From NCBI GenBank assembly GCA_937880925.1, contig CALGGB010000241.1:1-32872 (forward strand): a stretch of 32,872 bases of DNA, in the 5' to 3' direction. Below the pieces are notes generated by a model that ran no database searches, was not told the DNA's origin, and saw only the letters and a list, made by a program, of their open reading frames with translations. Within the stretch, counting starts at the first letter, position 1. Each line of letters opens with the position of its first letter. The position numbers and the translations under genes are program-made. This document shows, piece by piece, positions 1 to 9,415 of this stretch. This stretch comes from an uncultured Rhodospirillaceae bacterium. GTDB taxonomy: Bacteria > Pseudomonadota > Alphaproteobacteria > SP197.

Positions 1-63
1 GTCGTCCGCGGTCGTTACCGAGTATTGAACTCGCGGCGAGATGTCGGCAACGTCGATGGTCAT
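1..63 (-). CDS. Probable tail fibre protein, N-terminal 21 codons (runs off left edge)
   Basis: The frame opens with ATG at 63, overlapping the TGA stop of the 1085-aa internal virion gene in a TGATG arrangement, and stays open to the window edge. The visible start reads MTIDVADISPRVQYSVTTAD. From family knowledge, this 'S-P-R-V-x-Y' opening resembles the N-terminal virion-attachment region of T7 gp17-like tail fibres and tailspikes, and a fibre gene commonly follows the internal virion genes. Only 21 residues are seen, so the product name is inference; that a coupled gene starts here is well supported. Confidence 0.6.
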   Translation of the reverse strand, partial: MTIDVADISPRVQYSVTTADD

Positions 64-3000
64 CAGTATGCCTGTTGCGCTTCGAGCGCGGCCTGGGCCG
101 GCTCGGTGTTTTGGACTCTGCGGGGTCCGCCGCTCACCTGATCAAAAACCCCATCGAGCCAAAATACATTCTGCAAGGGCAGCATTCGCCTCACATTATG
201 GCCGGCCACCGTGTTCGGGTTTCCGTCCAGTCCATTGAAGGCAAGCTCAAAGAGGTTCGCGACCTGGGAGCCCGTGGCACCAAGAACCGTTCCGGCCACG
301 CGCGAGCCACTGGCAGTGCTATCGGTCAGGGTATCGGCGGCATTCACGAGGTCGCCTACCCAGCCCAGAACGCCCGAACGCTCAATTCCGCTGGTGATCC
401 GATCGAGCAGGCTGACATCCCCGCCCCAGTCGGTCTGGTCGCGCCTGATGCTGTCGATCATCATGCCCATGGCGACCATCATGACCATGCCGTGAAGCTG
501 GGCAGCCTTGCGTTCCTGAAGCCCTGAGACGAGGATCTGCTCGAAAGCGCCGGCAGAGAACTTCTTGAACTGCGCGATCAGGCCGCCCCACTCGGTGTTC
601 ATCCAGAGCGGAGGGTCGCCAAGGCCCGGAGTAACGATGGTCCGCGAGACCTCACGCGCCAGCGCATCCTCATAGACCTCACGGGCCTTGAGATCAGTCC
701 AGGCATCGAGGTGCGCAACGCGCAGGTGCTCGCCCCGCTGGCCGTGGATCTGAAACTCATCCCAGATACGCTGCGCCATCTCGGGGCCAATGCCGGCCTT
801 GGCCAGGCGCGGCGAGACGGTAACGCCTCCGCTGTGTGCGATAGCCGCCTCGATGTCGTCGAACATGCGCGAGCCCGAGACCAGCGAGCTGATCGTCTTC
901 ATGCCGTCGGTCCACGGCGAGATCAGGTTGATGTAGCTGAACGTAAAATTGGAGACCTTGTCGAGGCCCGTCTCAAACGCAGCGGCCACGCCGATGCCAT
1001 CGGAGAGATCGGCCATCAGGGCGGCGCGCGTACTGAGGAACATATCCGTCGCCTCGCCCGAGAGCTGGGCGTCGCGATGAGCCCACTTGATCGCGCTGAG
1101 ATCCCGGCTGAGGGCCTCGAAGACGGTGTTGAAGGTCTTGGACATGCCCTCCGCCATGACGATGCGCCCAGCGTCAGGCAGGGCCGCCATGGCCCCCGTG
1201 AGCATAGTCAGGCCGTTGTACCGCTTGACCGTGCGAATGGCCGTGGAGATGCCCCGGTTGGGGTCTACAGGCAGGCCGTAGGTGCCGCGCACCAGGTCGC
1301 GCATCGCACGAACGTCAGAGAGCGTCGCTTCCATCTCCTTCCTGAGATCAGCCACCTCGGTCAGGCGTCCTTCCCTCTGGGCCTTCTCGATGGCGTTCAT
1401 GTACTCGGTCTGAACTTCGTTGATCTGCTGCTTCATGTTGACCGAGCCGAACCGCTCGAAGAGCTCGAGGTCGGCACCGAAGGTGCGCTGGTAGTAGCGC
1501 GACACCGTCAGGATGTCGGTCTCGATGAAGTCGATGTTGTTGGGCCCGTGACCAACCAGGCGCATCTCGTCGCCTTCCTTGGCGAAGAGCTCAAGATGGC
1601 GCACCGAAGACGCGCGTCCGACGCTGTCCGGGCCGGCAAGCTCATAGGGTCGTGTGTGCAGGATGGCCTCGATGGCTTCGTCAGCTTCCGCCGGCCTCAT
1701 GCCGGGATGGGCTTCCATCAAGATCTGCTTGAACTCGGAGCGATGCTTCTTGATCCGATCGCGGCGGTAGATCCGGTTGACGTAGTTCTGGCGAAGGCCG
1801 CCATGGCCCCTGCCGATGATCGCATCCAGTCGAGCCTGGACCGCGTCGATCATTTCGTCCATCTCGCGTGCGGTCTTGGGAACCTGGTCGCCTCGCGTAT
1901 TCCTGACGCTGAAGTTCCCGTCATCACGGTGATTTTCACGGTTCCTCTGAAGAGCCTCAAGCTCCTCGCGGACGGTGTCCTCGAAGAACCCGCTATCGGC
2001 AGCCCGGCGGCCAAGCGGCCCGTAGATCCTGTCCCCGACGGCGCGAGCTTCGGCGGCCACCTCTGGGATCGCGTGGGTGTTGCCGTTCAGGCGAGCGATC
2101 GTGACCTCCCGGCGGAAGAGCGCGTAGCTCATCGGTCGAGTGTCGGTGCCTCTGCCCGGACGGTTCTGGAAATGCCTCTCGGCGAAGTTAAGGTCGCGGC
2201 CAAGGGTCCGCGCGGCGTAGTCATTGTATCCGCTACGCATCGACTTCATCACGTCCACAGCGGTCGCGCGACCGCGGTTGATGGCCCGCTCCACCGAAGA
2301 GCGCGTCGCCTGGTTCAGAAAGTTCTTGTTCTGGAAGAGCGGCAGCTCGAGAAGTTCGGTCACGAGATCGCGGGCTCGCAGCGAGACAGACTGAAGCACG
2401 CGCTTGGGAGCGTTGTTGGGCATGCGCTCCAGATAGAAGGCGTGCGCGGCTGCCTCATCATGGAGCTTCTGGGCATAGCTTCGCGCCAGACGCCCCGGCT
2501 GGGTCGCGGCAGCGCCGACGCTCTCGAAGGTCGACTCCTGGAAGTTTGGGGTGTTGGCGTCGAGGAAGTCCTGCTCGGCGCGCATCTCTCGCGCGATCCG
2601 GTCAAAGTCTGCGCGCCCAAGGTTATTGAGGTGACCAACCAGGACACCGCCGACCGCCCCGATGCCGACGCCAAGCAGGAGCCCCTCAGGGGTAACGTTG
2701 TTCGGATCGAGGATTGCCCGCACGCCCTCGCTGGCGAACCCGGCGGCACCCATCTGCGCGGCGAGGTAGCCCCGACCGCCGCCTAGCAGGTCAGCAGTCA
2801 CATGGCCGGCGCGCAGAAGACTCGCGACACGAGGAATCCCGCCCGCCAACATGGTGCTGGCCCATATCGGATCAACCATCGCGCCCATTACGTTGCCAAA
2901 CATATTCCAGGCCGGCGCGTTGTTCGCAATCGCCATCTCGGAAAGCATGACGCCGAGGCGCTTCTTGGTCTCAGCAGTCGAGCGCGAGGTCATAAGGCCC

Positions 3001-3320
3001 GGGAGAAGGTCGGGGTATGCGTCGACCTGCTCGTCCTTCAGGAGGTCGTAGCCGGGCTCTTCAGGGAAGTTATTCTGCATGCGGTCGAGGCCGAGCTGCA
3101 AAGCTCGAACCGTCGGGCCCAGCGCAAGATTGCCGTTGTAAATGCCCATGCCGAATGAGGCGAGAATGTCGTCAGAGCCTTGCGGCTTATCGGGCGGAGC
3201 CGTGTAGTTCGTGTGGGTTGGGTCGACCATCTTCATCGGGTCGAGAACCTGGAAAGGCATCTCGATGCCAGTCGTAGGGTGGACCGTGACCTCTAGAGGG
3301 TCGTCCCGAAAGTCAGCCAT
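63..3320 (-). CDS. Internal virion protein (T7 gp16-like position), 1085 aa
   Basis: This is the largest gene of the window and the last complete gene of the virion operon. In T7-like phages the protein here is the large internal core protein, ejected with the DNA to help form a channel across the cell envelope. Visible features are Gly/Ala-rich hydrophobic stretches near residues 130-235, a long helical and charged middle, and a hydrophobic Met-rich stretch near residues 960-975. The C-terminus, containing NVRRMLPLQNVFWLDGVFDQ, is the 'LPLQN-(V/L)F' style ending typical of gp16-like proteins. I could not recognise a lytic transglycosylase motif at the N-terminus, unlike T7 gp16. Its ATG overlaps the stop of the upstream 919-aa gene by one base. 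Assignment rests on size, order and C-terminus. Confidence 0.8.
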   Translation of the reverse strand: MADFRDDPLEVTVHPTTGIEMPFQVLDPMKMVDPTHTNYTAPPDKPQGSDDILASFGMGIYNGNLALGPTVRALQLGLDRMQNNFPEEPGYDLLKDEQVDAYPDLLPGLMTSRSTAETKKRLGVMLSEMAIANNAPAWNMFGNVMGAMVDPIWASTMLAGGIPRVASLLRAGHVTADLLGGGRGYLAAQMGAAGFASEGVRAILDPNNVTPEGLLLGVGIGAVGGVLVGHLNNLGRADFDRIAREMRAEQDFLDANTPNFQESTFESVGAAATQPGRLARSYAQKLHDEAAAHAFYLERMPNNAPKRVLQSVSLRARDLVTELLELPLFQNKNFLNQATRSSVERAINRGRATAVDVMKSMRSGYNDYAARTLGRDLNFAERHFQNRPGRGTDTRPMSYALFRREVTIARLNGNTHAIPEVAAEARAVGDRIYGPLGRRAADSGFFEDTVREELEALQRNRENHRDDGNFSVRNTRGDQVPKTAREMDEMIDAVQARLDAIIGRGHGGLRQNYVNRIYRRDRIKKHRSEFKQILMEAHPGMRPAEADEAIEAILHTRPYELAGPDSVGRASSVRHLELFAKEGDEMRLVGHGPNNIDFIETDILTVSRYYQRTFGADLELFERFGSVNMKQQINEVQTEYMNAIEKAQREGRLTEVADLRKEMEATLSDVRAMRDLVRGTYGLPVDPNRGISTAIRTVKRYNGLTMLTGAMAALPDAGRIVMAEGMSKTFNTVFEALSRDLSAIKWAHRDAQLSGEATDMFLSTRAALMADLSDGIGVAAAFETGLDKVSNFTFSYINLISPWTDGMKTISSLVSGSRMFDDIEAAIAHSGGVTVSPRLAKAGIGPEMAQRIWDEFQIHGQRGEHLRVAHLDAWTDLKAREVYEDALAREVSRTIVTPGLGDPPLWMNTEWGGLIAQFKKFSAGAFEQILVSGLQERKAAQLHGMVMMVAMGMMIDSIRRDQTDWGGDVSLLDRITSGIERSGVLGWVGDLVNAADTLTDSTASGSRVAGTVLGATGSQVANLFELAFNGLDGNPNTVAGHNVRRMLPLQNVFWLDGVFDQVSGGPRRVQNTEPAQAALEAQQAY

Positions 3321-6079
3321 CAGGGCGTCTCCAGTCTCGGAGTGAAGCCCGGCGTGAACTGATCAATCATCGAGGGGCCGGTGTCGCCGTCCTTGACGTG
3401 GCTGGTTAGCGCGCGGAGAGCGGGGTTCTGCTGAAGCTCAAGCAGGCGACGCTCACCCGCCGCGGCAAAGCTGGCAACAGCGCCGGCCCACCACACGTCA
3501 TCAAGGCCAAGGGCGCGCGCGACCTCGATGCCATCATCAGTGAACCGCATGTTCACCGCCGGGTCGTAATGCCAGGAGTTTCCACCGAAGAGTATGAACG
3601 CGGACTCCTGCACCCCGCTACCCTCGGGTGGCATGATCTGGATCTGGTAAGCGGGGTCGGCTGCCGTCCAGTCGCTTGCGGGGATCATGATGACGCGGCC
3701 ATCATCAATGGCTCCCTGAATGTCTATGTTCGGAGGGCCGTAGGCTTGGGCGTCCTCGGTCCCGGTCAAAACGATCTGGAAAAGAGCAGACTGGAGATCA
3801 TAGCCGGCAGCAGAAAGGGAAGCCTCCGGCGCACGGTAGGTGATGGCGAGGCCGCCCTGCTGGTCCGGCACAGAATTGTTTGCCGCGTCGAACATCGAAA
3901 GGCTGTAGCCCGCCTCATCGACCTTCTGAAGGCCGCGCACCAGAGCCGTATCTATGCTCATGGTGCCGTTGCTGGCGATGATCTCTTCCTTGGTGGCGGC
4001 CCACCACAGGCGACCGGCGGGCGTATTGAACGCAGGCAGCGACGGGGTCTCCGAAAGGAACCCAACGCCACTAATCTCGGTGACAAACCAGTTTGCCGCG
4101 CGTTGCAGCATATCAATCGTGCCCTGAGTGGGGACGGCCTGGCGCGTCAGGCTTGTGGGGATCTGGGAGCCGTAACCGGTCATCGGCGGAATGATCTGGA
4201 CAGTTCCGAACTGGTCACGGATCTCCATGTTGGAGGACACGCCATTGAGAACGTCCCTCGTCCAGGATTGCAGCAGCGTATTGCCCATGACGACATCCAT
4301 CGCGCGCATCTCCATCCTGGAGGAAACCTCGGTTCCGCCAGAAAGTTCGCTCTCAACCAAGAGAGCAAGCTCGTCGATCTTGGTTTGAGCCGCGGCGGGG
4401 AGCGGTGTCTTGTTAAGCTCGCGCTTCAGGACGCTGGCAACAAGCTCAGGGCTCTTTCCGCCGCCGCTCTCCTCAAAGACCGTACTCAGAAGATCATAAT
4501 TGCGGCCAACAATAGCTTCGGCCATGCCGGGAACGCCCCGATTGACCACATCGAATGCGTGGACGTAGGCGTTCGCATCGGCAAGCAGGGTGTCTCCGTT
4601 GGCGTCAATCCCGCTCGCGCTGTTGAAGTATGTCTCAACGCTATCCAGCGGGGTCTGGGTCCGCGTCATCCAGCCGACCGCCTGATCAAGGACCGCGGGG
4701 TCCGCAATGTAGTTGGCGACATCCCAGCCCATCTCAGTCTGCAAAAGCTCCAGGGCCTTCTCGCGGTCAGTGGTGCTCATCCGGTTAAGCTCCAGAAGAG
4801 CCACCAACGACTGCTCTTTGGGGATATTCCGATCGCCGGCGAACTCCGCCTGGTCCAGGAGATAGTTGTTGTTCACATAATCCCGAGCCATAGTCGCCAG
4901 GATCCCCGCAGCAGCCGGCGAGCCCTCAATCTCAAGAGGTGTGACGCTCCGAGGATTGTCCGCGATCCTCTCCTGAAGGTCATCAATCTCGATGTGCTGA
5001 GTAACGGTCAGGCCGGTGCTTGCGGTGGGGTCAACAACCTTGCTCACCATGCCGAACGCAGTGCCGACGATGGCGTTCGTCTCGGAACCGGCGGGGGCCC
5101 CAGAGTAGTTCGGGACGCCCGTCTGCTGGCCGGCCATGTAAGCCGTGGCGAGCGCATCCGCTCCAGCCTTGTCGCCGGCAGCGATCATGCCGCCCATCTC
5201 GCGGGCAAGGGCCTGCGCCGAAGCATTGTTGGCGATGACGCGCCACTGGGTCATCGCGGCATCCGCGGTGGCGTAGCCGCCGTCACCTACACGCGAAAGC
5301 ATGGTCCCCCGCAGGGCTTCGAGCTGGTTCTGCACATCGGCAAATGGAACGCCCGAGGCGATCAGGGAGCTTATGTCCTGAGCTGCCGTGTCGACGGCCA
5401 GGCTGAGGTTGCTCTGAGCGTTGAGGTTGAGCCTTTCCAGTGCAGCAGCGGCGGTCCGCGAAGACGCGGCAAGGGCCGACCGCGACATGGCGACCTCTGC
5501 CTCGCCTCGCTTGTTCTCAGGGAGGCCCTCGAGGTAGGTCGGCATCGTGGCCTGCACGAAAGCCGTCACCGCCGCTTCATCTTCGGGATTGGCGGCTGTG
5601 AACTCCGTCAATTTGGTCTGGAACTCGAGGACCGCCATATCGGTTGTGTAATTGTTCGCCGTGACCTGCGCTGCCTCAGCGTCGCTCGCGGCCTTGCTCC
5701 GCATGGCGAACGTGCGGGTCGAGATCAGGGTATCGAAGCCCTCGCGGACGGCGTCCTGGATGTTGGGGTCGACACCTGCAACGATGGCGCTGGCGTGGTT
5801 GTTGGCGTAGGTGTCGTACTTCTCGGCGGCACCTTCGGTCCCGTAGACCTCCCAGAAGTAGGCGTCCATGGCGACCTGACCGCGCGAGAGCGCATCGTTG
5901 AGGCCCGCGCGCTTCTCCTTGTCGTAGTCCGCCGAGATCCCGGCCAGGATGGAGCTCGTGATCCCGCTGAAGCCCTGAGCGGCGCTATCCCAGCCGCGGG
6001 CCTGCGCCTGCGCTGCCTGGGCCTGAACAACCCCGATGGGTCCGACGCTTGCCGTGGAGCGGGCGCGCTGAATGGGCAT
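3320..6079 (-). CDS. Internal virion protein (T7 gp15-like position), 919 aa
   Basis: This is a long, mostly helical, alanine-rich protein without signal peptide or obvious membrane segment. It sits between a 151-aa gp14-like protein and the 1085-aa gp16-like protein, which is the place of gp15 in T7-like virions; gp15 is part of the internal core and ejection apparatus. Residues 30-60 contain 'QGFSGITSSILAGISADYDK', a helical N-terminus common in such internal proteins. No catalytic motif was recognised. It is separated from the upstream gene by a single base and ends at the start of the next, so it is one cistron of the virion operon. Function is inferred mainly from order and size. Confidence 0.75.
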   Translation of the reverse strand: MPIQRARSTASVGPIGVVQAQAAQAQARGWDSAAQGFSGITSSILAGISADYDKEKRAGLNDALSRGQVAMDAYFWEVYGTEGAAEKYDTYANNHASAIVAGVDPNIQDAVREGFDTLISTRTFAMRSKAASDAEAAQVTANNYTTDMAVLEFQTKLTEFTAANPEDEAAVTAFVQATMPTYLEGLPENKRGEAEVAMSRSALAASSRTAAAALERLNLNAQSNLSLAVDTAAQDISSLIASGVPFADVQNQLEALRGTMLSRVGDGGYATADAAMTQWRVIANNASAQALAREMGGMIAAGDKAGADALATAYMAGQQTGVPNYSGAPAGSETNAIVGTAFGMVSKVVDPTASTGLTVTQHIEIDDLQERIADNPRSVTPLEIEGSPAAAGILATMARDYVNNNYLLDQAEFAGDRNIPKEQSLVALLELNRMSTTDREKALELLQTEMGWDVANYIADPAVLDQAVGWMTRTQTPLDSVETYFNSASGIDANGDTLLADANAYVHAFDVVNRGVPGMAEAIVGRNYDLLSTVFEESGGGKSPELVASVLKRELNKTPLPAAAQTKIDELALLVESELSGGTEVSSRMEMRAMDVVMGNTLLQSWTRDVLNGVSSNMEIRDQFGTVQIIPPMTGYGSQIPTSLTRQAVPTQGTIDMLQRAANWFVTEISGVGFLSETPSLPAFNTPAGRLWWAATKEEIIASNGTMSIDTALVRGLQKVDEAGYSLSMFDAANNSVPDQQGGLAITYRAPEASLSAAGYDLQSALFQIVLTGTEDAQAYGPPNIDIQGAIDDGRVIMIPASDWTAADPAYQIQIMPPEGSGVQESAFILFGGNSWHYDPAVNMRFTDDGIEVARALGLDDVWWAGAVASFAAAGERRLLELQQNPALRALTSHVKDGDTGPSMIDQFTPGFTPRLETP

Positions 6080-6080
6080 G

Positions 6081-6536
6081 TTAGTCCTTCGCCTTCTTGT
6101 AGTCGTATGCCCCGCCGATCAGGGTCGCTCCGGCACTGAGGTAGCCCGCCTTCAGAGAGCTCTTTGCGACGCCTCGAAGCTGGCTGCTCTGGCCTTGCAG
6201 GGCGCTCACGCGCTGGCTGCCGCCGAGATTGATGAGGCGATTGTCTCGTGCTGCGAGCTCGTCGTCACGCCTGAGCATGTTGGTGAAGCTGGCGCTGCCA
6301 AACGGCAGGATGCCACGAGCCGACGCTACGGCGATGTTGCTTCGACGCAGACGGTCAGCCTCTTCGCTCCGCTGAAGAGCGGCGTTGGCCGCCTCGATCT
6401 TGGCCATCTCGGCCTGCTCGGCGTACTGGGCGCTCTCGAAGTTGGCCGCAGTGCTCGCAGCGCGCCCGGCCTGAACCTGGGAGACCGCGGTTGCAGCGAT
6501 CGACGCGATGAGGAGGATTTCAACTCCAGTTCCCAT
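6081..6536 (-). CDS. Internal virion protein (T7 gp14-like), 151 aa
   Basis: This is a small protein with an N-terminal hydrophobic helix (about residues 5-22, ILLIASIAATAVSQ), followed by an Ala/Gln/Glu-rich helical region and a 'SARGILPFGSASFTNML' segment. That layout is characteristic of the gp14-like virion core proteins that precede gp15/gp16 equivalents. In the family these proteins are ejected first and localise to the outer membrane. The start overlaps the stop of the tail tubular B gene at 6536. Length and position fit the family well. Confidence 0.75.
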   Translation of the reverse strand: MGTGVEILLIASIAATAVSQVQAGRAASTAANFESAQYAEQAEMAKIEAANAALQRSEEADRLRRSNIAVASARGILPFGSASFTNMLRRDDELAARDNRLINLGGSQRVSALQGQSSQLRGVAKSSLKAGYLSAGATLIGGAYDYKKAKD

Positions 6537-8467
6537 CAGATGGCGACCTCTACGGCAAGGGCCAGAACCCGCAGGGAGAGCGGGTCGTTCTGAACCAGAG
6601 TGACGGTGGGATTTCGAGAATATCCAGACATGAAGAACTCGTAGGTTCCAGTGACCGCTGCCGGCGCGACCGAGAGATCATCTCCGGCCTGGCGCACAAT
6701 GAGATCCTGACCGTCCAGAGTGGCGGCGAGGGCGGTATCCAGGGTGACAAGGGCGCGCACGATGCGACGAACCTCGCCCGTCATGGGCCCGCTGGCAAGC
6801 GCGGCGTCAGGCGGCATGGTTTCCAGTGTCGGGGTATAGTTGAGGCCGACGATCAGGCTTGTGACGCCGGTCTCGTCGATCGTGACCGCGCCCGCGCCAG
6901 AGACGTCGTGCGGCCCAAGGGAAAACCCCTGGGCGATAACCCAGACATCCGCCTCTCCAGCCAGGTGCGTCAGGCCCGAGAAAGTCAGGCCCGAGCCGGC
7001 CACGGTGATCTGGCAGTCGAGCGTCACCGAATCATCCTCGGAGAACTTCTCCAGGTAATGCACGGTAGAGCCGTTCACAGAGCGCTGGGTGACACAGAAG
7101 AGATCCTCGGCCACAGCCTGCACCGAGACGAACTTGTCGCCTGTACGGGGCCGCCAGAGGGTCCAGCCGGCGATCTTTTCGGCCCGGGCGGAGTGGAATA
7201 CGGCGATCGTGCCGTTGTCGTTGACGAACATCGCATATTGCTCGGGGCGGACGGTGTTGCCCCGCATCGAGGTTGCCTCGTAGGGCGCGTCGAGCAGGTG
7301 CGGCGAGACCATCGTGAGGTTGCCCGCAGCGTAGCTCTGGGAGAGGTCCTCGAAGATGAACTCCCGGATCGAGGTTAGCGTGCGCTGGACAAAGATCGTC
7401 GCGCCATCGAGATCCTGCGGCTGGACGTGAGAGCTTCCATAGCGGGTCTGGCGACGGAACGCGACGTTGCCGGGCGTGATCGCCTCCCCGGAAGCCAGCG
7501 GAGGATAGAATTCGCCCAGATCGGTGAAGATCTGGAGGTGCCTGCTCGAAACGATATGACGGATCTCGTTGATGTGATCGGAGCCCAGCGTGACCTGGAT
7601 CGCCTCGTCGTCCTGAGCTGTGCCAAGGTCGTGCTTTCTGAACGCGGCGATGTTGGTCGCCGTCAGGCCGGAGGGCAGGCCAGTGCTGCCGCCGAACCAG
7701 AGGCGCTGCTCATGGAGGGCGCAGCCTCCGGGGTAGCCCCAGACGCCAGAGTAGAGCTCCTCGTCCCAGTCGACGGTCGCCGCGGTGCTGGCGAGCGTCT
7801 CATGAACGGTGGCGACGGCAATCAGGGCGCTCGTGATCGCGGTGATCTCGCAGGTCTTCCCGGCAACGCGAACGAACAGGCCGATGTGTCCGGTGACCCA
7901 GTGGGCCGCGCTGACCGTCAGGTTGACCGATCCGGTCGTGGCCGATGCGGCGATGGTGACGCTCTCGACGGCGTATTTGAAATAGGGCTGGTAGATCGGG
8001 TAGCCGCTCGAGTGCGCCTCCCAGACAAAGTCCGCGATCGTGAAGGTTGCTGCCGATGTGCGAACGACCTCCTGCATAGGCATTCCCTGGTGGACGACGA
8101 ACATGGTGTCGCCGAACTGGGCGTAATCCAGCTCGAAAAGCTGGGCTTCGGTCCATGGCGCGGTGACGTTGGACTGAACAATGACGCCGTCCATGTCGAA
8201 GACGTCGAGGCGCAGGTTCGAAAATGCCAGGAGATACCGCTCGTCCTGAGCGAAGGTGAACGGCAGCAGCCGGGTTCGCCCGGTCAGCGTGGCCTTGTAG
8301 AGCGTGCCGGGGCGACGCATCAGGCCGCCCTGGTCGAGCAGAAGCCAGTCACGGCAGGTCTTGGCCCCCTCGAAGTAGCTCGCCACATCGACGCGGGCCG
8401 CCATCAGGGGGTCAAGCTCGCCGCGCATGAAGGAGCTCTGGAGCAGGCGGATGCGGGCCTGTGCCAT
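6536..8467 (-). CDS. Tail tubular protein B / nozzle (T7 gp12-like), 643 aa
   Basis: The N-terminus contains 'FMRGELDPLMAARVDVASY' and 'GGLMRRPGTLYKA', the conserved opening of podovirus tail tubular protein B (nozzle) proteins, which form the distal part of the short tail. The rest is beta-rich, as expected for the nozzle beta-propeller fold. Its ATG shares a base with the stop of the preceding tail tubular A gene at 8467, and it is followed directly by the gp14-like gene. The A-B pair in this order is diagnostic for T7-like tails. Confidence 0.88.
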   Translation of the reverse strand: MAQARIRLLQSSFMRGELDPLMAARVDVASYFEGAKTCRDWLLLDQGGLMRRPGTLYKATLTGRTRLLPFTFAQDERYLLAFSNLRLDVFDMDGVIVQSNVTAPWTEAQLFELDYAQFGDTMFVVHQGMPMQEVVRTSAATFTIADFVWEAHSSGYPIYQPYFKYAVESVTIAASATTGSVNLTVSAAHWVTGHIGLFVRVAGKTCEITAITSALIAVATVHETLASTAATVDWDEELYSGVWGYPGGCALHEQRLWFGGSTGLPSGLTATNIAAFRKHDLGTAQDDEAIQVTLGSDHINEIRHIVSSRHLQIFTDLGEFYPPLASGEAITPGNVAFRRQTRYGSSHVQPQDLDGATIFVQRTLTSIREFIFEDLSQSYAAGNLTMVSPHLLDAPYEATSMRGNTVRPEQYAMFVNDNGTIAVFHSARAEKIAGWTLWRPRTGDKFVSVQAVAEDLFCVTQRSVNGSTVHYLEKFSEDDSVTLDCQITVAGSGLTFSGLTHLAGEADVWVIAQGFSLGPHDVSGAGAVTIDETGVTSLIVGLNYTPTLETMPPDAALASGPMTGEVRRIVRALVTLDTALAATLDGQDLIVRQAGDDLSVAPAAVTGTYEFFMSGYSRNPTVTLVQNDPLSLRVLALAVEVAI

Positions 8468-9042
8468 CAGACCATCCGGTTGCTGATGAAGCGCTTGGTT
8501 CGGATCTTTCGGGTCGTCTGCTGCTGGCTGTCGTTGCTGCGTGCCATCTTGAGCTGGATGGAAGCCTTGACGCCGAAGGCATCCAGGAGCTTGTCATCCG
8601 CGCGGAGCGAAGCTCCGAACAGGCTCGCAAGCTCGAACTCGATGCCAAGCGTGAAGTCAGCGCTCCAGACGGGCTCGGTCGCCCGGAAGATGTAGTCCGC
8701 CGTCAGGACGCTGTTCTCGTCGTATTCGCAGAAGATCTTGTCGCCATAGCGATCGTAGCGGATGGGAATGTCGGAGGTCGTGACCGCGAGCAGCTTCAGG
8801 ACATCGCCGGGAAGTTGCCATGCCTCGCCCCAGCGCCCGGTCGGGGCCGCCGAGAGATGATCGAGATCGACCTGGTTGGTGGCAAAGCGCCACGGAAAAG
8901 CCGACAGATGGCCGGTCACGACGTCTTCATAGAGCGCCGAGACAACCTTGGCCTCTGTGGTGGCCTCACTGAAGGATGCGATCGAGTTGGCCCCGATCAT
9001 GCGAAGCGCGGTCGAGGCAACCTCTTCCTTGCTGTCAGCCAT
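8467..9042 (-). CDS. Tail tubular protein A / head-tail adaptor (T7 gp11-like), 191 aa
   Basis: At 191 aa it matches the family length. The visible pattern 'VASTALRMIGANSIASFSE' near the N-terminus, then 'LYEDVVTGHLSAFPWRFAT', is the usual adaptor signature (helix, then L-x-x-x-PWxFA). The protein attaches below the portal and joins it to the nozzle. It is the first gene after the terminator at 9081-9124, with AGAGAGG upstream of ATG as ribosome binding site, and is translationally coupled to tail tubular B. Confidence 0.85.
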   Translation of the reverse strand: MADSKEEVASTALRMIGANSIASFSEATTEAKVVSALYEDVVTGHLSAFPWRFATNQVDLDHLSAAPTGRWGEAWQLPGDVLKLLAVTTSDIPIRYDRYGDKIFCEYDENSVLTADYIFRATEPVWSADFTLGIEFELASLFGASLRADDKLLDAFGVKASIQLKMARSNDSQQQTTRKIRTKRFISNRMV

Positions 9043-9080
9043 GACGGACCTCTCTTATGGGCTCAACGCCCGAAAACAGG

Positions 9081-9124
9081 GAAAACGGAGGCCTGGAAGG
9101 GGAGCGACACCCAACCAGACCTCC
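9081..9124 (-). terminator. Intrinsic terminator after the capsid unit
   Basis: Read on the minus strand, a 10-bp stem (9115-9124 with 9087-9096, one G-U pair) encloses a loop that can add a few GGG/CCC pairs. It is followed by GTTTTC at 9086-9081. It lies between the small capsid-partner gene and the tail tubular A gene, so it would reduce readthrough from the highly expressed capsid unit into tail genes. Confidence 0.65.
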
Positions 9125-9154
9125 GCTCCGCACCGCGCGCCCGAAGGCGTACGA

Positions 9155-9400
9155 TCAGGTGCCCAGGATCGTCGTCACGCCAGTCGAGCTGGCGGTCACA
9201 ACGACAAGGACATCGACGGTTCGCGTGCCGCCCGTGCTGCCGACGGCGATGATCACGTCGTTGACGGCGAGGCGGTCATAGACCGTCAGGAAGTAATCGG
9301 CATCGTCGATCGTGCCGATGGCGTCGGTCGAGTTGAAGAAGTGGATGCCGTTGGCACCACCCCCGCCGACCTTGTAGAAATCAGTTGCAGTCGCAGCCAT
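9155..9400 (-). CDS. Small structural protein next to the capsid gene, 81 aa
   Basis: The family is not recognised. The protein is short, beta-rich and Val/Thr/Gly-rich (for example DVIIAVGSTGGTRTVDVLVV), with no membrane segment. It begins 16 bp after the capsid stop with a good AAGGGAAGGA ribosome binding site and is followed by a terminator, so it shares the capsid transcript. A small all-beta protein in that place is often a head decoration or capsid accessory protein; that role is inference. Confidence 0.7.
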   Translation of the reverse strand: MAATATDFYKVGGGGANGIHFFNSTDAIGTIDDADYFLTVYDRLAVNDVIIAVGSTGGTRTVDVLVVVTASSTGVTTILGT

Positions 9401-9415
9401 GGTGGGTTCCTTCCC

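Noticed and set aside
711-2786. 691-codon open frame on the plus strand
   Set aside because: It lies fully antisense to the 1085-aa internal virion gene, which has family-like text and coupling. Long antisense frames are expected in GC-rich genes.
3569-6139. 856-codon open frame on the plus strand
   Set aside because: Antisense to the 919-aa internal virion gene; His/Arg/Gly-rich composition typical of shadow frames, with no ribosome binding site or neighbours on that strand.
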